NCBI GenBank assembly: GCA_949152475.1
Contig: OX424569.1
Span: 18,947,170 to 19,011,169, forward strand
DNA: 64,000 bases
Reading direction: 5' to 3'
DNA from: Terebella lapidaria
Taxonomy: Eukaryota > Annelida > Polychaeta > Terebellida > Terebellidae
Shown here: one piece after another, positions 8,584 through 18,988 of the stretch
Numbering within the stretch: the stretch's first letter is position 1
Layout: the number at the start of each line of letters is the position of its first letter
Translations under genes and position numbers: made by a program
Notes under the pieces: model-generated
The model's database searches: none
What the model was told of the DNA's origin: nothing
What the model saw: the letters and a program-made list of their open reading frames with translations, nothing else

Positions 8584-9660
8584 ATGATGTCTAGCAGAGT
8601 TTTGGCTATGCTTTTGACTCAATGACTCATGAAATAGATCCCGCTCTAGTAAAGTTCAACCTTATTTCGAGAATGACATGTTTAGCCCCCCCCCCCCCAA
8701 AAACAAAACAAAACAAGGAACTACATCCCAATATACTAACTCCACGAATTCCTCACCTTCTTCCAGTGTGAGGAACATATCACGTAGGTGTGAGTGAGTT
8801 TGAAGTGAGCTGAATATAAAGTCCTGAGATATCACTTAGTTTGTTGAAGCCAGTCATGCTAGGGTTGAACAATAAGCAGAATCCAATAACGGGATATTGA
8901 AGGTTGCTGGTTGATAGTTTGATTCAGAGGGCGAATGCTGTATGGGCCTCAGACGACAGAGGGCTTAACCTCAGACGACAGAGGGCTGACTGGATGGACT
9001 GACTGGATGCACATAACACCTGCGCCAATGACAAGTCTGAGATCATATCCGATCACGTCCCATTACAGCTCAACTAATCCGGCTCTGTTTTAGATTTGAA
9101 AAAATGATGTTGCTCCGGAAAACAATATATATACAAATAATGCATGGTTCATTGGTATAACATCAAAATACGAACAAAGGAATCTATAAGGTGTTTGTCA
9201 GCGGTCTCATTTGTAAAATCACTCATGGTCTGAATGAATATGGGCGAATTTAAATAAATTGGGTGTAAACAAAACATTTAGATTGAACACAGGTAGCTCA
9301 TGTACAGTATGTGTCAATATATCTAATCATTTAGTATGTAGTATCTAAAAATGTTGGAATCCTTAGTTTTTCATCAATTAAATTTGCCACTTTGTGGAGT
9401 AGACAATACTTCATATTAAGAAAAATAAAAGCGTCTGGTTCCCGAATGGCCGTTCCCGGAACTGTGAGATGTGACTCCAATAATTGCTGATCACGTACTA
9501 CAATTCGTTTGTGGAGTGTTATAGATCAGTTAGTTGGCATATATTTGATGAAAAATAATCGATACCGCAAATGAAATACACAATGATGACCCTGCAGTGA
9601 AGGCACCATGTGAATAAATTGTTCATAATTGTGAAGATTCTTCGAGCTGTATCAGGCCCT
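8584..9660. other. No gene recognised; decayed non-coding DNA
   Basis: AT-rich sequence with no long open frame. It contains a poly-C run near 8688-8699, a CAAAA-rich stretch beside it, and a small direct duplication of 'CTCAGACGACAGAGGGCT' near 8947-8985. The part 9470-9610 is weakly similar by eye to 36790-36900 (shared 'CATATATTTGAT'-like and 'CTGCAGTG' words), possibly another trace of the old duplication. Confidence 0.5.
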
Positions 9661-9667
9661 CCACACG

Positions 9668-10184
9668 TACAGTGTCACGTGGATGTTGTGCAATAAACAA
9701 TTCCGGCTCGATCACAATAGTTTATTGGATGAACCGTGCAACAATGGTCACGATCACGCACCTTCCATTTCCCCGATAATACTTATAAGACCGTCGTATA
9801 TTTGATATAGTCCGTTGGTGGTAGGATGGTCCCACCGATTGGTCCATCACACTTATCTTCTGTAAAGATTCACTTAAAACCAAATGTCCTCTTTAATGCG
9901 TCTTCCCTCTGCAGTCTCTCACACTCGAATTATAAGAGGGCGGGGGTCAGTCAGGGTGAGTTGCATGAGTCATCCGCCTCGTGTTACGGAAGTTGTGTCT
10001 GATTGGTTGTCGTAATGTGTGTTCGGTAAGTTGTATGTGCGAGTGAGTGCCTTGTTGCTGTGGTGACGCGTGCGTAAGCATGGAAGCGTGTGTACGAGTA
10101 TGGTAGCTTGTTGTGGACATTGCAACATATGTGCAGAAGAGTGACCATGTAGCGAGGTGGGGAGGGGGGGGGGGGGTGTTACAT
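9668..10184 (-). repeat. Possible solo LTR of a gypsy-like element (fossil)
   Basis: The stretch starts TG ('TGTCACGTGG') and ends CA ('GTGTTACA') and holds a segment 'CAATAGTTTATTGGATGAA' that resembles 'CAATAGTTTATTTGGGATGAA' in the LTRs of element B. A G-rich run precedes the end, as in B. It would lie in the same minus orientation. No internal region, partner LTR or clear target duplication is visible, so this is only a candidate, old and diverged. Confidence 0.35.
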
Positions 10185-11750
10185 TCAAATATACCACATA
10201 ATTATTTGTCAACATAAACAAGTAGAATGGATTCCTGAACAACTTTTCATGCATTATAAAACAAGTATAAGTTGGGGTGTTCATTATGATCCGCATCACA
10301 AGATACTATTCATTTTGCGAGTATTTTTCTTCCTATCGTACCGTGATAATGGCGCTATAGCTAAAACGATATGGAAAGTGATATAAAAATGAGAAACTGT
10401 CTGACTGTTATTGTTTGAGACCAGAGAAGCATATTAGTTTAATGTATTTTCACATTATTATTTTCAATGGACGAGACTGTCGAGTGCTGTGGGGTTGACA
10501 TACACCCTTGTAAGACATAACTGATCCCATATCCATGAATAAAGAAATGTTTTTTGAGAATATATGAAATGTTCTTGCAAAATTCTGAGGGCACTTATTT
10601 ATAAGATGTCAATTACCTGACATATTGTAATATAGTGAGTGTGATATCTCTGTGAACTAGGTATGTATGAGAGACCTAACAACGACCGATATTCGTGAAC
10701 TATGCAATTGAATTATCCATTCAGTATCTTACTATTAGTATACAACACTCTCAACAGTGCATATTAATCCCACTGAATCATCCAATAACGGAGCTAGAAA
10801 ATATGTATTCATGGAATGTTCCATCACGATAGAAAGATTGAGCGATTTAAGAACAACAGAAAGCTCGAAATTGATCTTACCCATTTTAGCTAACAATGTG
10901 ATATAGTATAAGAGGTATAATATTATGCTCACATCGCTGTAACCTGGATTGAAACTGTTATGTACTTTTGCACTATTCCAATTCCACTGAAAGGGTGTTA
11001 CTGAACCGACATAAACTGGATTAGGGTCCAAATCCTTGGGTGACATTTCGTCCCATTGAAAGAGGATGACTAAGTTATGGTGTCATGCAGTTTGTTTGTG
11101 AGTTATAAGGTTATGAGTAGTTCAACGCACGATGACATGCAAATCATTTTCGCGCACATCATTTGCATGGAAATAGCATGGCACTAGCCAATAGCTCATT
11201 ACATCAATATTCGAATGAGTCATGTTGTATAAAAGCATACTAATGTATTTTTTTTCAGTCAATCCCTGTGAATAGACTGTACTTATTCGATACAAATAAA
11301 AGGCCGTGCTTCATGTACTCAGTGTATATACGTATAAGTGAAGATGCATGCTATGACAAATAACGACAACATAGGGAAGTTCGTGTTTTTGTTTATGTGG
11401 GCGCAGATGTAAACAATTCGTTTACATCGTGCGTTTTTACGGTATATTCAAACTCCACTGCAGGGTCATGCGGACGTATTTTGGGTGTTGTAACAGTGCT
11501 ATGTCATCTAATATATGCTAGCCAATTGATTGATAACGAATTTCAGAAACCGATTTTTCCACTTTAAAACAGTTCCACAACGTTTTGTCCACACAAAGCA
11601 GATCGTACCTTCTTACACTACAGTTCACCCAAACGGTCACACCAGTCACGTTAAACTGAATTACATTAAGAATATGCACACCCTCAACAAATTCACCAAC
11701 AGTCTACCCTACGATCATATCCTTCCAAAATAAAGCTTCCTTCGGTCTCA
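10185..11750. other. No gene recognised
   Basis: AT-rich DNA with only short chance reading frames (the longest about 100 codons at 10735-11046 on the minus strand, with no recognisable motif). No repeat array or RNA gene was seen. Confidence 0.5.
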
Positions 11751-11754
11751 TTTA

Positions 11755-11935
11755 TATTCCTGATACCCAACGCCATTGTCCATTTCCTCAATACTCAGCG
11801 CCCATTCCTGCAAGCCATTGCCTTTCATGGATATAACAAATAAATCTATATTCATATCGAATCAATCTTTTCACTTGAGAAGTTTTGTAATAAAAGACCC
11901 GTAAATTCACATCAGATGCCAAATGTCCACCACTA
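11755..11935 (+). repeat. Segmental duplication block 1, copy A (partner about 51640-51820)
   Basis: By eye, 'AAATCTATATTCATATCGAA' and 'TTTTGTAATAAAAGACCC..GTAAATTCACAT' match, with substitutions, 'AAATCTATAGTCATATCTAA' and 'CTTGTAATAAAAACCTTGTAAATTCACAT' near 51745-51811. The match is diverged but collinear with the other blocks. Confidence 0.6.
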
Positions 11936-12690
11936 GTGCACGTAACCGCAAGATATCTGAAACAAATTTCATGAACAGGGGGGTATATGAACAGAGATCT
12001 ACTCACACGAGTCACAGTCATGACGACAACATCACGGAAACAGGGCATTCGTCACAGCCTCCTTGAGTTAAGATAGGCGTATTTTAAGATAGGCGTATTA
12101 CGAAATAAATGTGATATACCATGTGCCCAGGAGAGTTACACTCACCGATACAACAGAAAATGGCACATATTAAAAAGGTGTTCGATGATGCGGCACAAGT
12201 GGCAAGATGACTGGGTTCCGAAACATCACATACAGTTATCAACACCGACTACAACACATAATTGGGAGGAAAGTAGGACACGCACAATACCTTGAACTCA
12301 CCACAAAAACAACATGTAGAGAACCCAACATAAACGGCACATGCGTAACTCCATTTAAATTCCACTACCCAATATGACGTGTTCCCTGAAATGGTACACA
12401 CAACCGAACCTAAACGGGCCGTAGTATATTTATAATCTACGTCACACATTCATTACTTAAATCTTTGGCCCCTCTTAATTTGTAGCCATAAATTTCATAA
12501 CCATATTCCCTTGACCCACTTACCACATGTCCTATACATGTTCTGTACATGTGCCCCCATCTCCATGTGCATGCCTTAAACATCCGTAACCGTTAAAAAT
12601 GAAATCCCTCCACCTGGATCCATCTGAAATGTGAAATACGACGATTATGTCGTTTTCCTTTAGGCGTTAGTGTAGGCGTACGTGTACTAT
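11936..12690. other. No gene recognised
   Basis: Non-coding, with a short tandem 'AGATAGGCGTATT' duplication near 12070-12100. The minus-strand frames here lack codon or motif support. Confidence 0.5.
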
Positions 12691-12694
12691 AATG

Positions 12695-14270
12695 GTGACT
12701 CAATGTTTTTTATTTGATGTCAAGCCACAACATATACTAATACATTGTATACAAAATGAACCGCGGAAGCTATGGTTTCCAGCAAAATCTGAATCCGATG
12801 ACATGTCAAAGTGGGTAGACCACCAGTTGCTTTTAACGCCGCAATTAACTTCTGGTTCTACCACTTTTCGATACTTCGGAGGGCATCGCGATTTCTCTTT
12901 CTTGACGACTTCAGAGCGCTGAGGTGCGGGATTGGAGACGCTGGCGGGCTGGAAATGGATAGAGGTGTCGTTACCTTCTGGACTTGTTACCTTCTGGGAC
13001 AGTTTCCGCATTCTCATACCTCTGCAGAAATTTGCACTTGTGAACCACTGTGAAATGGACAAAGCCCTCCTCATTCAGTGAGGAGTAAGCTCTCCATCCG
13101 TCGGAATAGGGTCTGTAAGTCTCGTGCCGTCACGGTGTGATTCTGGGGACCAACAAACATACACCTTTTGTGTAACCTGAGTAGTTTGAGTTCTAACTGG
13201 AGTTCTACTCATACTAAACAAAAGGTGTGTGTTTGTTGGGCCCCAGAATCACACCGTGACGGCACGAGACTTACAGACCCTATATATCGTGGAACAAGGC
13301 TGTACGTAACGTTTTATCAGAGGGATGATGGTGTCAGTATCGCTCATATGGACCAGGAACAGCAACAGCCCCCCGTCTCCCTCTCCACCATCCTCAAAAT
13401 CTACGTACGTTTACCTTTCCTGGGGCTACCACGGTGATGCTTACATTGTCCCGCATACAAACTTTCGTCAATTTCGATCATGCCAGACAATTTCTCTGTG
13501 GTCAAAAGGTCCCCAGCATACTTTTCAGAAGAGATCCCTGACGAAGTTCCCCCAATCTACAGCGGTTTTGTTGTAGTCCATACCGGCTTTTATGGAACGT
13601 CGATGCAGTGACGCCTGCGCAGCAAATGCGATGAGGAATTCCATGATATCAGGAACGGGAAAGTGAGATTTGTGGAAGAAAGAGTTGTGCCTGATAGAAA
13701 ACCTCATGGCGTCTATTTCCGCAGCGAGGGGCATACCCATCGATGCTTTTAGATCTCGCACAGAAATTGGCTTCTATCCACAAGTGTCACACCAGATGTA
13801 TACGTGTTGGGTCAAAGTCCATGACTCTGCATCCACGAAATCCACGTTGAGGGTTCGCTCAAAAAGAGACGTTGGAAGGTCCACGGATTCGCAAAGTCGT
13901 CAAAATTAACATTCGCTGTATCAGTTTTACTCGACATATAGCTTCCTGCTCGTCTATCCAGTGTAAATATGTTTACAAAATGATTACCTGTAATTATTGT
14001 TGGCCTTTCCATAGAACGCGGTCTCCCCGTTACTGGTACTGGTATTTATTTATTGAGACATTGAACGCATATTTTATTAAACCCTCTCTCCATGGCCTGT
14101 AACAAGTAATTGGAACGCCGGTAACGCTCGTCCCCCATCACGCAGATCCCTGTCATGAGTACCCATTCGAGGAAAGTGTCCGGGTTTAGTCCGTTGACGT
14201 AAACGAAAGCGGCAATTAATACTCTGTCAAAATGTTTCATATTTCGGTTCCAAAAATTGTACCGGATTTT
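12695..14270 (-). pseudogene. Merlin-type (IS1595/ISXO2-like) transposase, copy 1, decayed
   Basis: Reading leftwards: an upstream peptide 'KHFDRVLIAAFVYVNGLNP' (about 14180-14237), an N-terminal block 'FDDFANPWTFQRLFLSEP' (about 13850-13905), a zinc-ribbon region keeping 'CDTCG' but having lost the second Cys pair, then 'RHNSFFHKSHFPVPDIMEFL' and 'AGMDYNKTAVDWGNFVRDLF' (13525-13690). The catalytic domain follows with 'MIEIDESLYAG' (first Asp, about 13460) and, beyond the palindromic insertion at 13109-13280, 'SDGWRAYSSLNEEGFVHFTVVH' in pieces (second Asp). The tail holds 'KEKSRCPPKYRK' (about 12880). Stops lie at 13768-13770 (TAG) and in the 'GKRT' region near 13385, and frames shift, so it is a pseudogene. 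It aligns with copy 2 all along at perhaps half identity, so the two are old, separate copies of one family. Confidence 0.75.
13109..13280. mobile_element. Palindromic MITE (172 bp) nested in Merlin copy 1, TA target
   Basis: The first 67 or so bases (from 'GGGTCTGTAAGTCTCGTGCC') recur as an almost perfect reverse complement at the right end ('GGCACGAGACTTACAGACCC'), with a loop of about 35-40 bp. The element is flanked by TA on both sides (13107-13108 and 13281-13282), the target of Tc1/mariner-type transposons. It separates the codons for 'TIY' from those for 'SDGW' of the Merlin catalytic domain, so it inserted after the Merlin copy. RNA or single-stranded DNA of this segment would form a long hairpin. 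Confidence 0.85.
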
Positions 14271-14276
14271 CTTCTA

Positions 14277-14414
14277 GGCCAGTACTTCGCATCTCCTGTT
14301 ATATCTTGGATATGTCTCCATAACTCAATAAGGATTAAAAAGGTGCGAAACGGATTAAAAGGTATGTTTTCAGTGGACGAGTAGTATTAAGGAGCAGTGT
14401 ACGGTACTTGGGCC
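14277..14414. mobile_element. GGCC-ended MITE, copy 2 (138 bp)
   Basis: It starts 'GGCCAGTACTTCGCATC' and ends 'GTACGGTACTTGGGCC', with a core 'AAGGATTAAAAAGGTG', 'ACGGATTAAA', 'GGACGAGTAGTATTAAGG'. It is the reverse-oriented equivalent of 47727-47849. The following 14413-14480 ('TTAGTCCGTCTGTTACCTTT', 'TTGAATATAGAGGAAGG') is half of another copy in the opposite orientation. Confidence 0.7.
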
Positions 14415-14480
14415 ATGAATGCCATTAGTCCGTCTGTTACCTTTTTAATCATTTATTGAATATAGAGGAAGGGTTAACTT

Positions 14481-15040
14481 GCGTAACAACATAAAGTATA
14501 ATGGGTACACGTATTGAAATTACGCATAATTACGGTTATTTTCAGACCTCTATGATTTAGTGCCGGCACATGATTGTGGGGGAGCGGATCGGGGAGGGTG
14601 CCAAATACTCAGCAATTTAAATGAAATAATGAGCACCAAATACATACAATATTACAATCCCACATACTGCCAATCCCTTGCATTGAATGTGAGTAATATG
14701 CTTCTAACACTGCCCCACACTGAGTAAGGTGCGGTATTCGACTTTCACCATGGTGATCTAACCCCCCTCATTGGCTAGATAGGCCCCTAGCATAAACTCA
14801 AATATACCATAGCTCACTAATGTGCTCATAGCGCACCTTAAACCCCACACTCTAATACTGGTGTACTTCTTCATTTCATGTTGCTTATATATCATGTATA
14901 TACCTTTATATACCTTTCATCCACCCCTACAAGGCCCTTTATGTCAGCTCTGTTTATTAAGTAGTAAATAGAGCACGAGCACCCGTGGGTATGGCTCATA
15001 CACGAGGTTTATACTCGTTAAGGCGTTAGTTAGTTTGTCT
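14481..15040. other. No gene recognised
   Basis: Non-coding AT-rich sequence with no long frame, array or RNA gene seen. Confidence 0.5.
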
Positions 15041-15246
15041 ACTCCAGGAGTAAGACAAAAGATTGAGATAATCAAAAATGGCTACCAAGATGGACCTCAA
15101 CACAGCCACCTTGCTCATGATCATGATCCTGCCATCTATTGGAGAGAAGCGGTCAAAGGAGATCCAGCAGCTGCGAAACTCTACACTGCCCATTAGCCTG
15201 GAGATTCTAGTGATGTCCACCAACTTGCCAGCTGAGCACTTTGTGA

Positions 15247-15603
15247 ATCGGCCTTGACTATAATTCACATCATTCTCAAGAGGAGAAGGCAGCACAGCGT
15301 GATTACCTCGGACGTGCAGCAGCATTGGTTGTGGAGCTGGGCAGACCCCTAGTTCTGCATTGCCATTCCACCGAGGGTAACTCCGATGCTAGAGATCAGT
15401 GCCAGGAGGTACTCCGCAAGGTGCTCCCTCGTAATTATCCTGTGTATGTACACTGTTTCGTCGGGTCGGTTGAGGATGTTGTATCCTGGAAGCGGCTTTC
15501 CAAGAAGACCATGTTTGGTCTGAACGAGTTGCTACTTCGGCCGACTTTCCGAGGTGCCATGGAAGAAACCTTTCGACGTTTTATCTGGTTGATGTTCTCT
15601 TGA
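15247..15603 (+). pseudogene. TatD/TATDN2-like metal-dependent hydrolase fragment
   Basis: The frame reads 'IGLDYNSHHSQEEKAAQRDY' and goes on through 'AAALVVELGRPLVLHCHS' and 'YPVYVHCFVGSVEDVVSW' to 'TMFGLNELLL', ending at a stop at 15601-15603. These are the TatD-family signatures: the 'GLDY' loop, the metal-binding His of 'PLVLHC' and the His of 'HCFVG'. TatD enzymes are Mg-dependent deoxyribonucleases with a TIM-barrel fold. Only about 118 codons of a roughly 260-residue domain are clear, and an in-frame TGA (15244-15246) sits where the family usually has Glu of 'GEIGLDY'. The sequence further 5' (15060-15240) is decayed or non-homologous. It is either a pseudogene or one exon whose splice sites I cannot confirm. 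Lophotrochozoan genomes are known to hold many TATDN2-like copies. Confidence 0.65.
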
Positions 15604-16490
15604 AAACGTGCGTACGACGCATCATACATTGGTCGTAACCGTTGGTCCACTGTGCCGTGCGATCGGAGCTGTAAAAACCTGCCGCAGGATGTCGTGATGG
15701 CCATGACAACCTGCAACGCTCATATGTATTCGGGCTGGGGTGGAACCCGAGCCTGCACTCCTGGAGATAGACAGAGTCAAGATTATTTTGTCCCGCGCCC
15801 ATTTGACTATTTTTGGCCTTGGTGGTTTTTGCACCTGTGGTTATAGTAGCCGTTGATTTTCTGCTGCTGCTGGTGTTGAATCCACTTGACGCCAAGAACT
15901 CTAAATCGTTTTTATGTCCCGATTTCACAACAAAGAATTTTATATGGGTTTTATACGTATTTGGCATTCGCTTGTACCTGGTAGTTCGCAGTTACTGTTA
16001 GCATTCTGTGGCTATTGGGTGTCAAAATTATCAAGTAAGCTGTATATGCGGTAGTGTGGTACCGCGCAACCCAATTAGATTAGTGGAAGGCTGCACGTGA
16101 CCTGCTGGTGCCCGGGAGGGAGCGTCGACTGGGAAAAGCGTCAGTTGACTGTGGCTTTCACCAAGAACAGAGGCATTGGACCCAGACATTGTGACACGAA
16201 CCGGCGGCTATCAGCTCGCCTGTCTGCTGAATCGGCCGACCACCAGCAGAGAGAGAGATCAAGGGAAATACAGTACAGAATTAAGGTGAACGGATTTCAC
16301 TTCATAACAAAAGGTGACCTCCCCCCTCCCCACCAAAAAAACAAACAAAACAAAACCATGCTATTGCATTTTTGCTGATAAAACAACAACATACCTACCA
16401 AAGAAATTTATACTTTGACATCTGACTCATGCAAAATCCGATTCAGAAGACATTTCATAGTATGCTTTCTTCGGAAATATATGCTGTGAA
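15604..16490. other. No gene recognised between TatD fragment and Merlin copy 2
   Basis: Short frames only (for example 15652-15846 and 16097-16378 on +), without recognisable domains. A CAAAA-rich patch lies near 16330-16360. Confidence 0.45.
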
Positions 16491-16494
16491 GGGG

Positions 16495-18000
16495 GCTCCT
16501 TACGTTAAAAATAACACCGGGCAGCGCGATTTCTCTTTACTGGGTTTCTCACCCCTGGCAACACGCCCACCCTCCCGTATCATAGGACGCACAACCCTAT
16601 GGCACAACGGCCCTCCGGCTACATTGGACTGTCCACCCTTACCTTCAGCGTCCGTAGATATCACGATCACCTCAACATCAGGTTCTGTGATAGGTGATGA
16701 CGTTGGGGGAGGGGGATCAACTGGGATGTCGTCTGACCCGTTTGCCCCGCCTACTGCTCCCTCAGGGACATCACTGTCCTCTGAGTCAGTATGATTTATA
16801 AAAGTGTCTTGTTGCTCTAGCTGTACACAGACGTCGATATCGGATCATCTTGGGTGTCCCTATCCCAACCTGGGAACAGGGGTGTGGGGAAGTCCAGAAC
16901 TGCTGGCCCCTCCGGGTCATAATACTCTAGCGAATTAAGTTGAGAAGACCGGTTTGTGTGCCTGTTTTGTGAACTCCACACGATTTCTGCCAGATGAGCT
17001 TCAAAATTGGCCACTGAGGTCCCATTGATCTTTCGGAAATCGGCTTTAGCGTGGGTCCACGCCCCCTCCATCATGTTGCTGTGGACCTCCACGATCTCGC
17101 CCGACTCCACATGCTCGTACTTTTGGACGAACGTATCTTCGTGGACCACGGTGAAATGCCTGTAGCCTAGATTGTTCAGATCGGAGTAGGCCTCCCACCC
17201 ATCTGAATATATTGTGGTTCCCCTTTCCACATGTCTAATTATGATGGGTACGAGTGATTCGGCGTCGCGCTTGGTTACTGGAAAAAGCAGCAGGCGCCCT
17301 GTCTCACGCTCAGTCATGCCAAATATCCAGGTCCGCTTGCCAGTCCGTGGGTTTCCCTGGTGATATTTGCATTTTCGCCCGAACAGGCTCTCGTCCAACT
17401 CCACAATTCCTGTAAGTTTGGTAGTTTGCATGAAATCATGGACATACTTTTTGAAAAGATCACGGACATAGGTGGCCCAGTCCACGGCTGTGCGGTTATA
17501 GTCCATACCAGACTCCATTGCCATGCTTTAAAGGGAGGCGTCTTCCAAAAACTCAGGAATTGCATTATGTCGGGAATTGGAAAATGACGGTTCGCAAAGA
17601 ACGAAGATCGGCGCAAAGAAAATTGATAGTGCCGGGTACCACATCTGAAACAATACCCATCTATCGTGTTGGATCTGGTGCAGGGTTTGGCCACTTTCCC
17701 ACACTGTCCGCAATTCACTTCGGAAATAAAGAGACCCTAGTCTTGTTGCTATTGTATGTAAACAAGCGGCTCCTGCAAAAACACTTTGTAAAAGTTCCAA
17801 GGATTTTCTAAGTCCTCGAAAGTTATGTCCGTTATCACGGATTTCGCATGGAAATAGTTGCCATTGTTGACGACCCGTCCAGCCATCTTGTTAGCTCTGG
17901 TGACGACAGAATTTGTTTGCCTGGTGGAGATTTTATATATACGTACCTCAAATTCAACATTTTCCCGCCTTATTTGTAGAGTAATAGTGTGGCTTGCCAC
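16495..18000 (-). pseudogene. Merlin-type (IS1595/ISXO2-like) transposase, copy 2
   Basis: A DDE transposase of the IS1595/ISXO2 type, the eukaryotic Merlin superfamily. Leftwards: N-terminal 'ITFEDLENPWNFYKVFLQEP' (about 17770-17830); zinc ribbon 'CGQCGKVAKPCTR' with 'GYCFRCGTRH' (about 17625-17715); 'SSFFANRHFPIPDIMQFL'; 'SGMDYNRTAVDWATYVRDLF'. The catalytic domain (17400-16930) has 'GIVELDESLFGRKCKYHQG' (D), 'FGMTERETGRLLLFPV', 'GTTIYSDGWEAY' (D) and 'HSNMMEGAWTHAK' (E). The C-terminal tail is acidic, then basic, with 'KEKSRCP' near 16530. Two TAG codons at about 17740-17760, a frame change near 17525 (about 4 bp short relative to copy 1) and another near 16850 make it a pseudogene unless short introns are present. 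DDE residues are all kept. Terminal inverted repeats were not identified. Confidence 0.8.
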
Positions 18001-18796
18001 TCAGTTATTGATACGGATTGAGGCTCACATTATACCCATACAGATTATATTGTACGCCTTGTTCGAATTTCTTAAACAGAGTTTTAAGGACTGATTGCAC
18101 GTAACATACCGGTGACTGCATCGAGGCACTTTTCCTTTGACATATAATGGGGAAGTAAATGTAACAAAATCACCAAGACTAAACAATCCCCTGACCTAAA
18201 ACTTGGCTAACACACACACATATACTCATGGATGATGAACCGAGACATGGTTCCATGAATGATATCACGGAAGCTGTGCAATTTGATGATTAGATAAATC
18301 ATTTTATACGTTTCACCAAAACGAACATTCGTGTGTTCTGTTTGACAAAACACTGGCTGCTGCATATAGATATTCGTTGTTGAGGTGAAAATAATGAGAA
18401 TATCTAGGGCTATACTTTCTGTGAGATGAATACAATGCGCTGAACATTCATAATCCCAAACACCTCGGTGCACCCGACTGCATATCACCTGTGAGTTTTA
18501 CTGGCCTCTCTAGCTATTTGCTGTACAGCATAATCCTTTCGCTCGCCCTGTTGTGAGCGTATTTTGTATACTGAGGAATAAGTCGGAAATGACATATGAA
18601 AACGATGAATTTAACAAATTTAAGTTGTTTATTAAGAAACGGAGTCTCGGTTAGTAATCCTTGATGGCTAACAATCAGAAAGGCAAAGTTTCACGTTGTT
18701 TGGAAGTGTGTAAATTCATGAATGTGTTACCTTTATATTTACATTATAAGTGAATGGACAGCTGGTCGATTCCACGTTCATGACCATTACATGCAA
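18001..18796. other. No gene recognised between the two conserved Merlin-associated blocks
   Basis: About 0.8 kb with only short frames. It corresponds to almost nothing in copy 1, so it is either an intron or later inserted sequence. Confidence 0.45.
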
Positions 18797-18988
18797 TCAA
18801 TCCTTAAAGTGGCAATACCCGAAATCTCCTGCGTTGAACAATCCTTTCACCAGACCCCACTCGAAGAATACCTCTGGATTTAATCCATTAATATAGACGA
18901 ATGCAGCTATTAACACTCGGTCAAAATGCTTTATATTTGATTCCCAGAATAATTTCGTGCGGCCATTTCGTTGCTGGCCCAATGACAT
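18797..18988 (-). pseudogene. Conserved peptide upstream of Merlin copy 2
   Basis: The frame contains 'IKHFDRVLIAAFVYINGLNP' and 'FFEWGLVKG', closely matching 'MKHFDRVLIAAFVYVNGLNP' and 'FLEWVLMTG' upstream of Merlin copy 1 (14046-14240). The interval to the transposase is about 0.8 kb here and under 0.2 kb in copy 1. It may be an upstream exon of the same gene, or a second, decayed transposase whose 'HF...VLIAAFVYINGL' block loosely resembles the 'FPIPDIMQFL' region. Function unknown. Confidence 0.5.

Noticed and set aside
8688-8699. Poly-C run, and the poly-G run near 10167, as regulatory G-quadruplexes
   Set aside because: Plain homopolymers in decayed DNA; nothing else supports a function and they may vary or be sequencing-prone.
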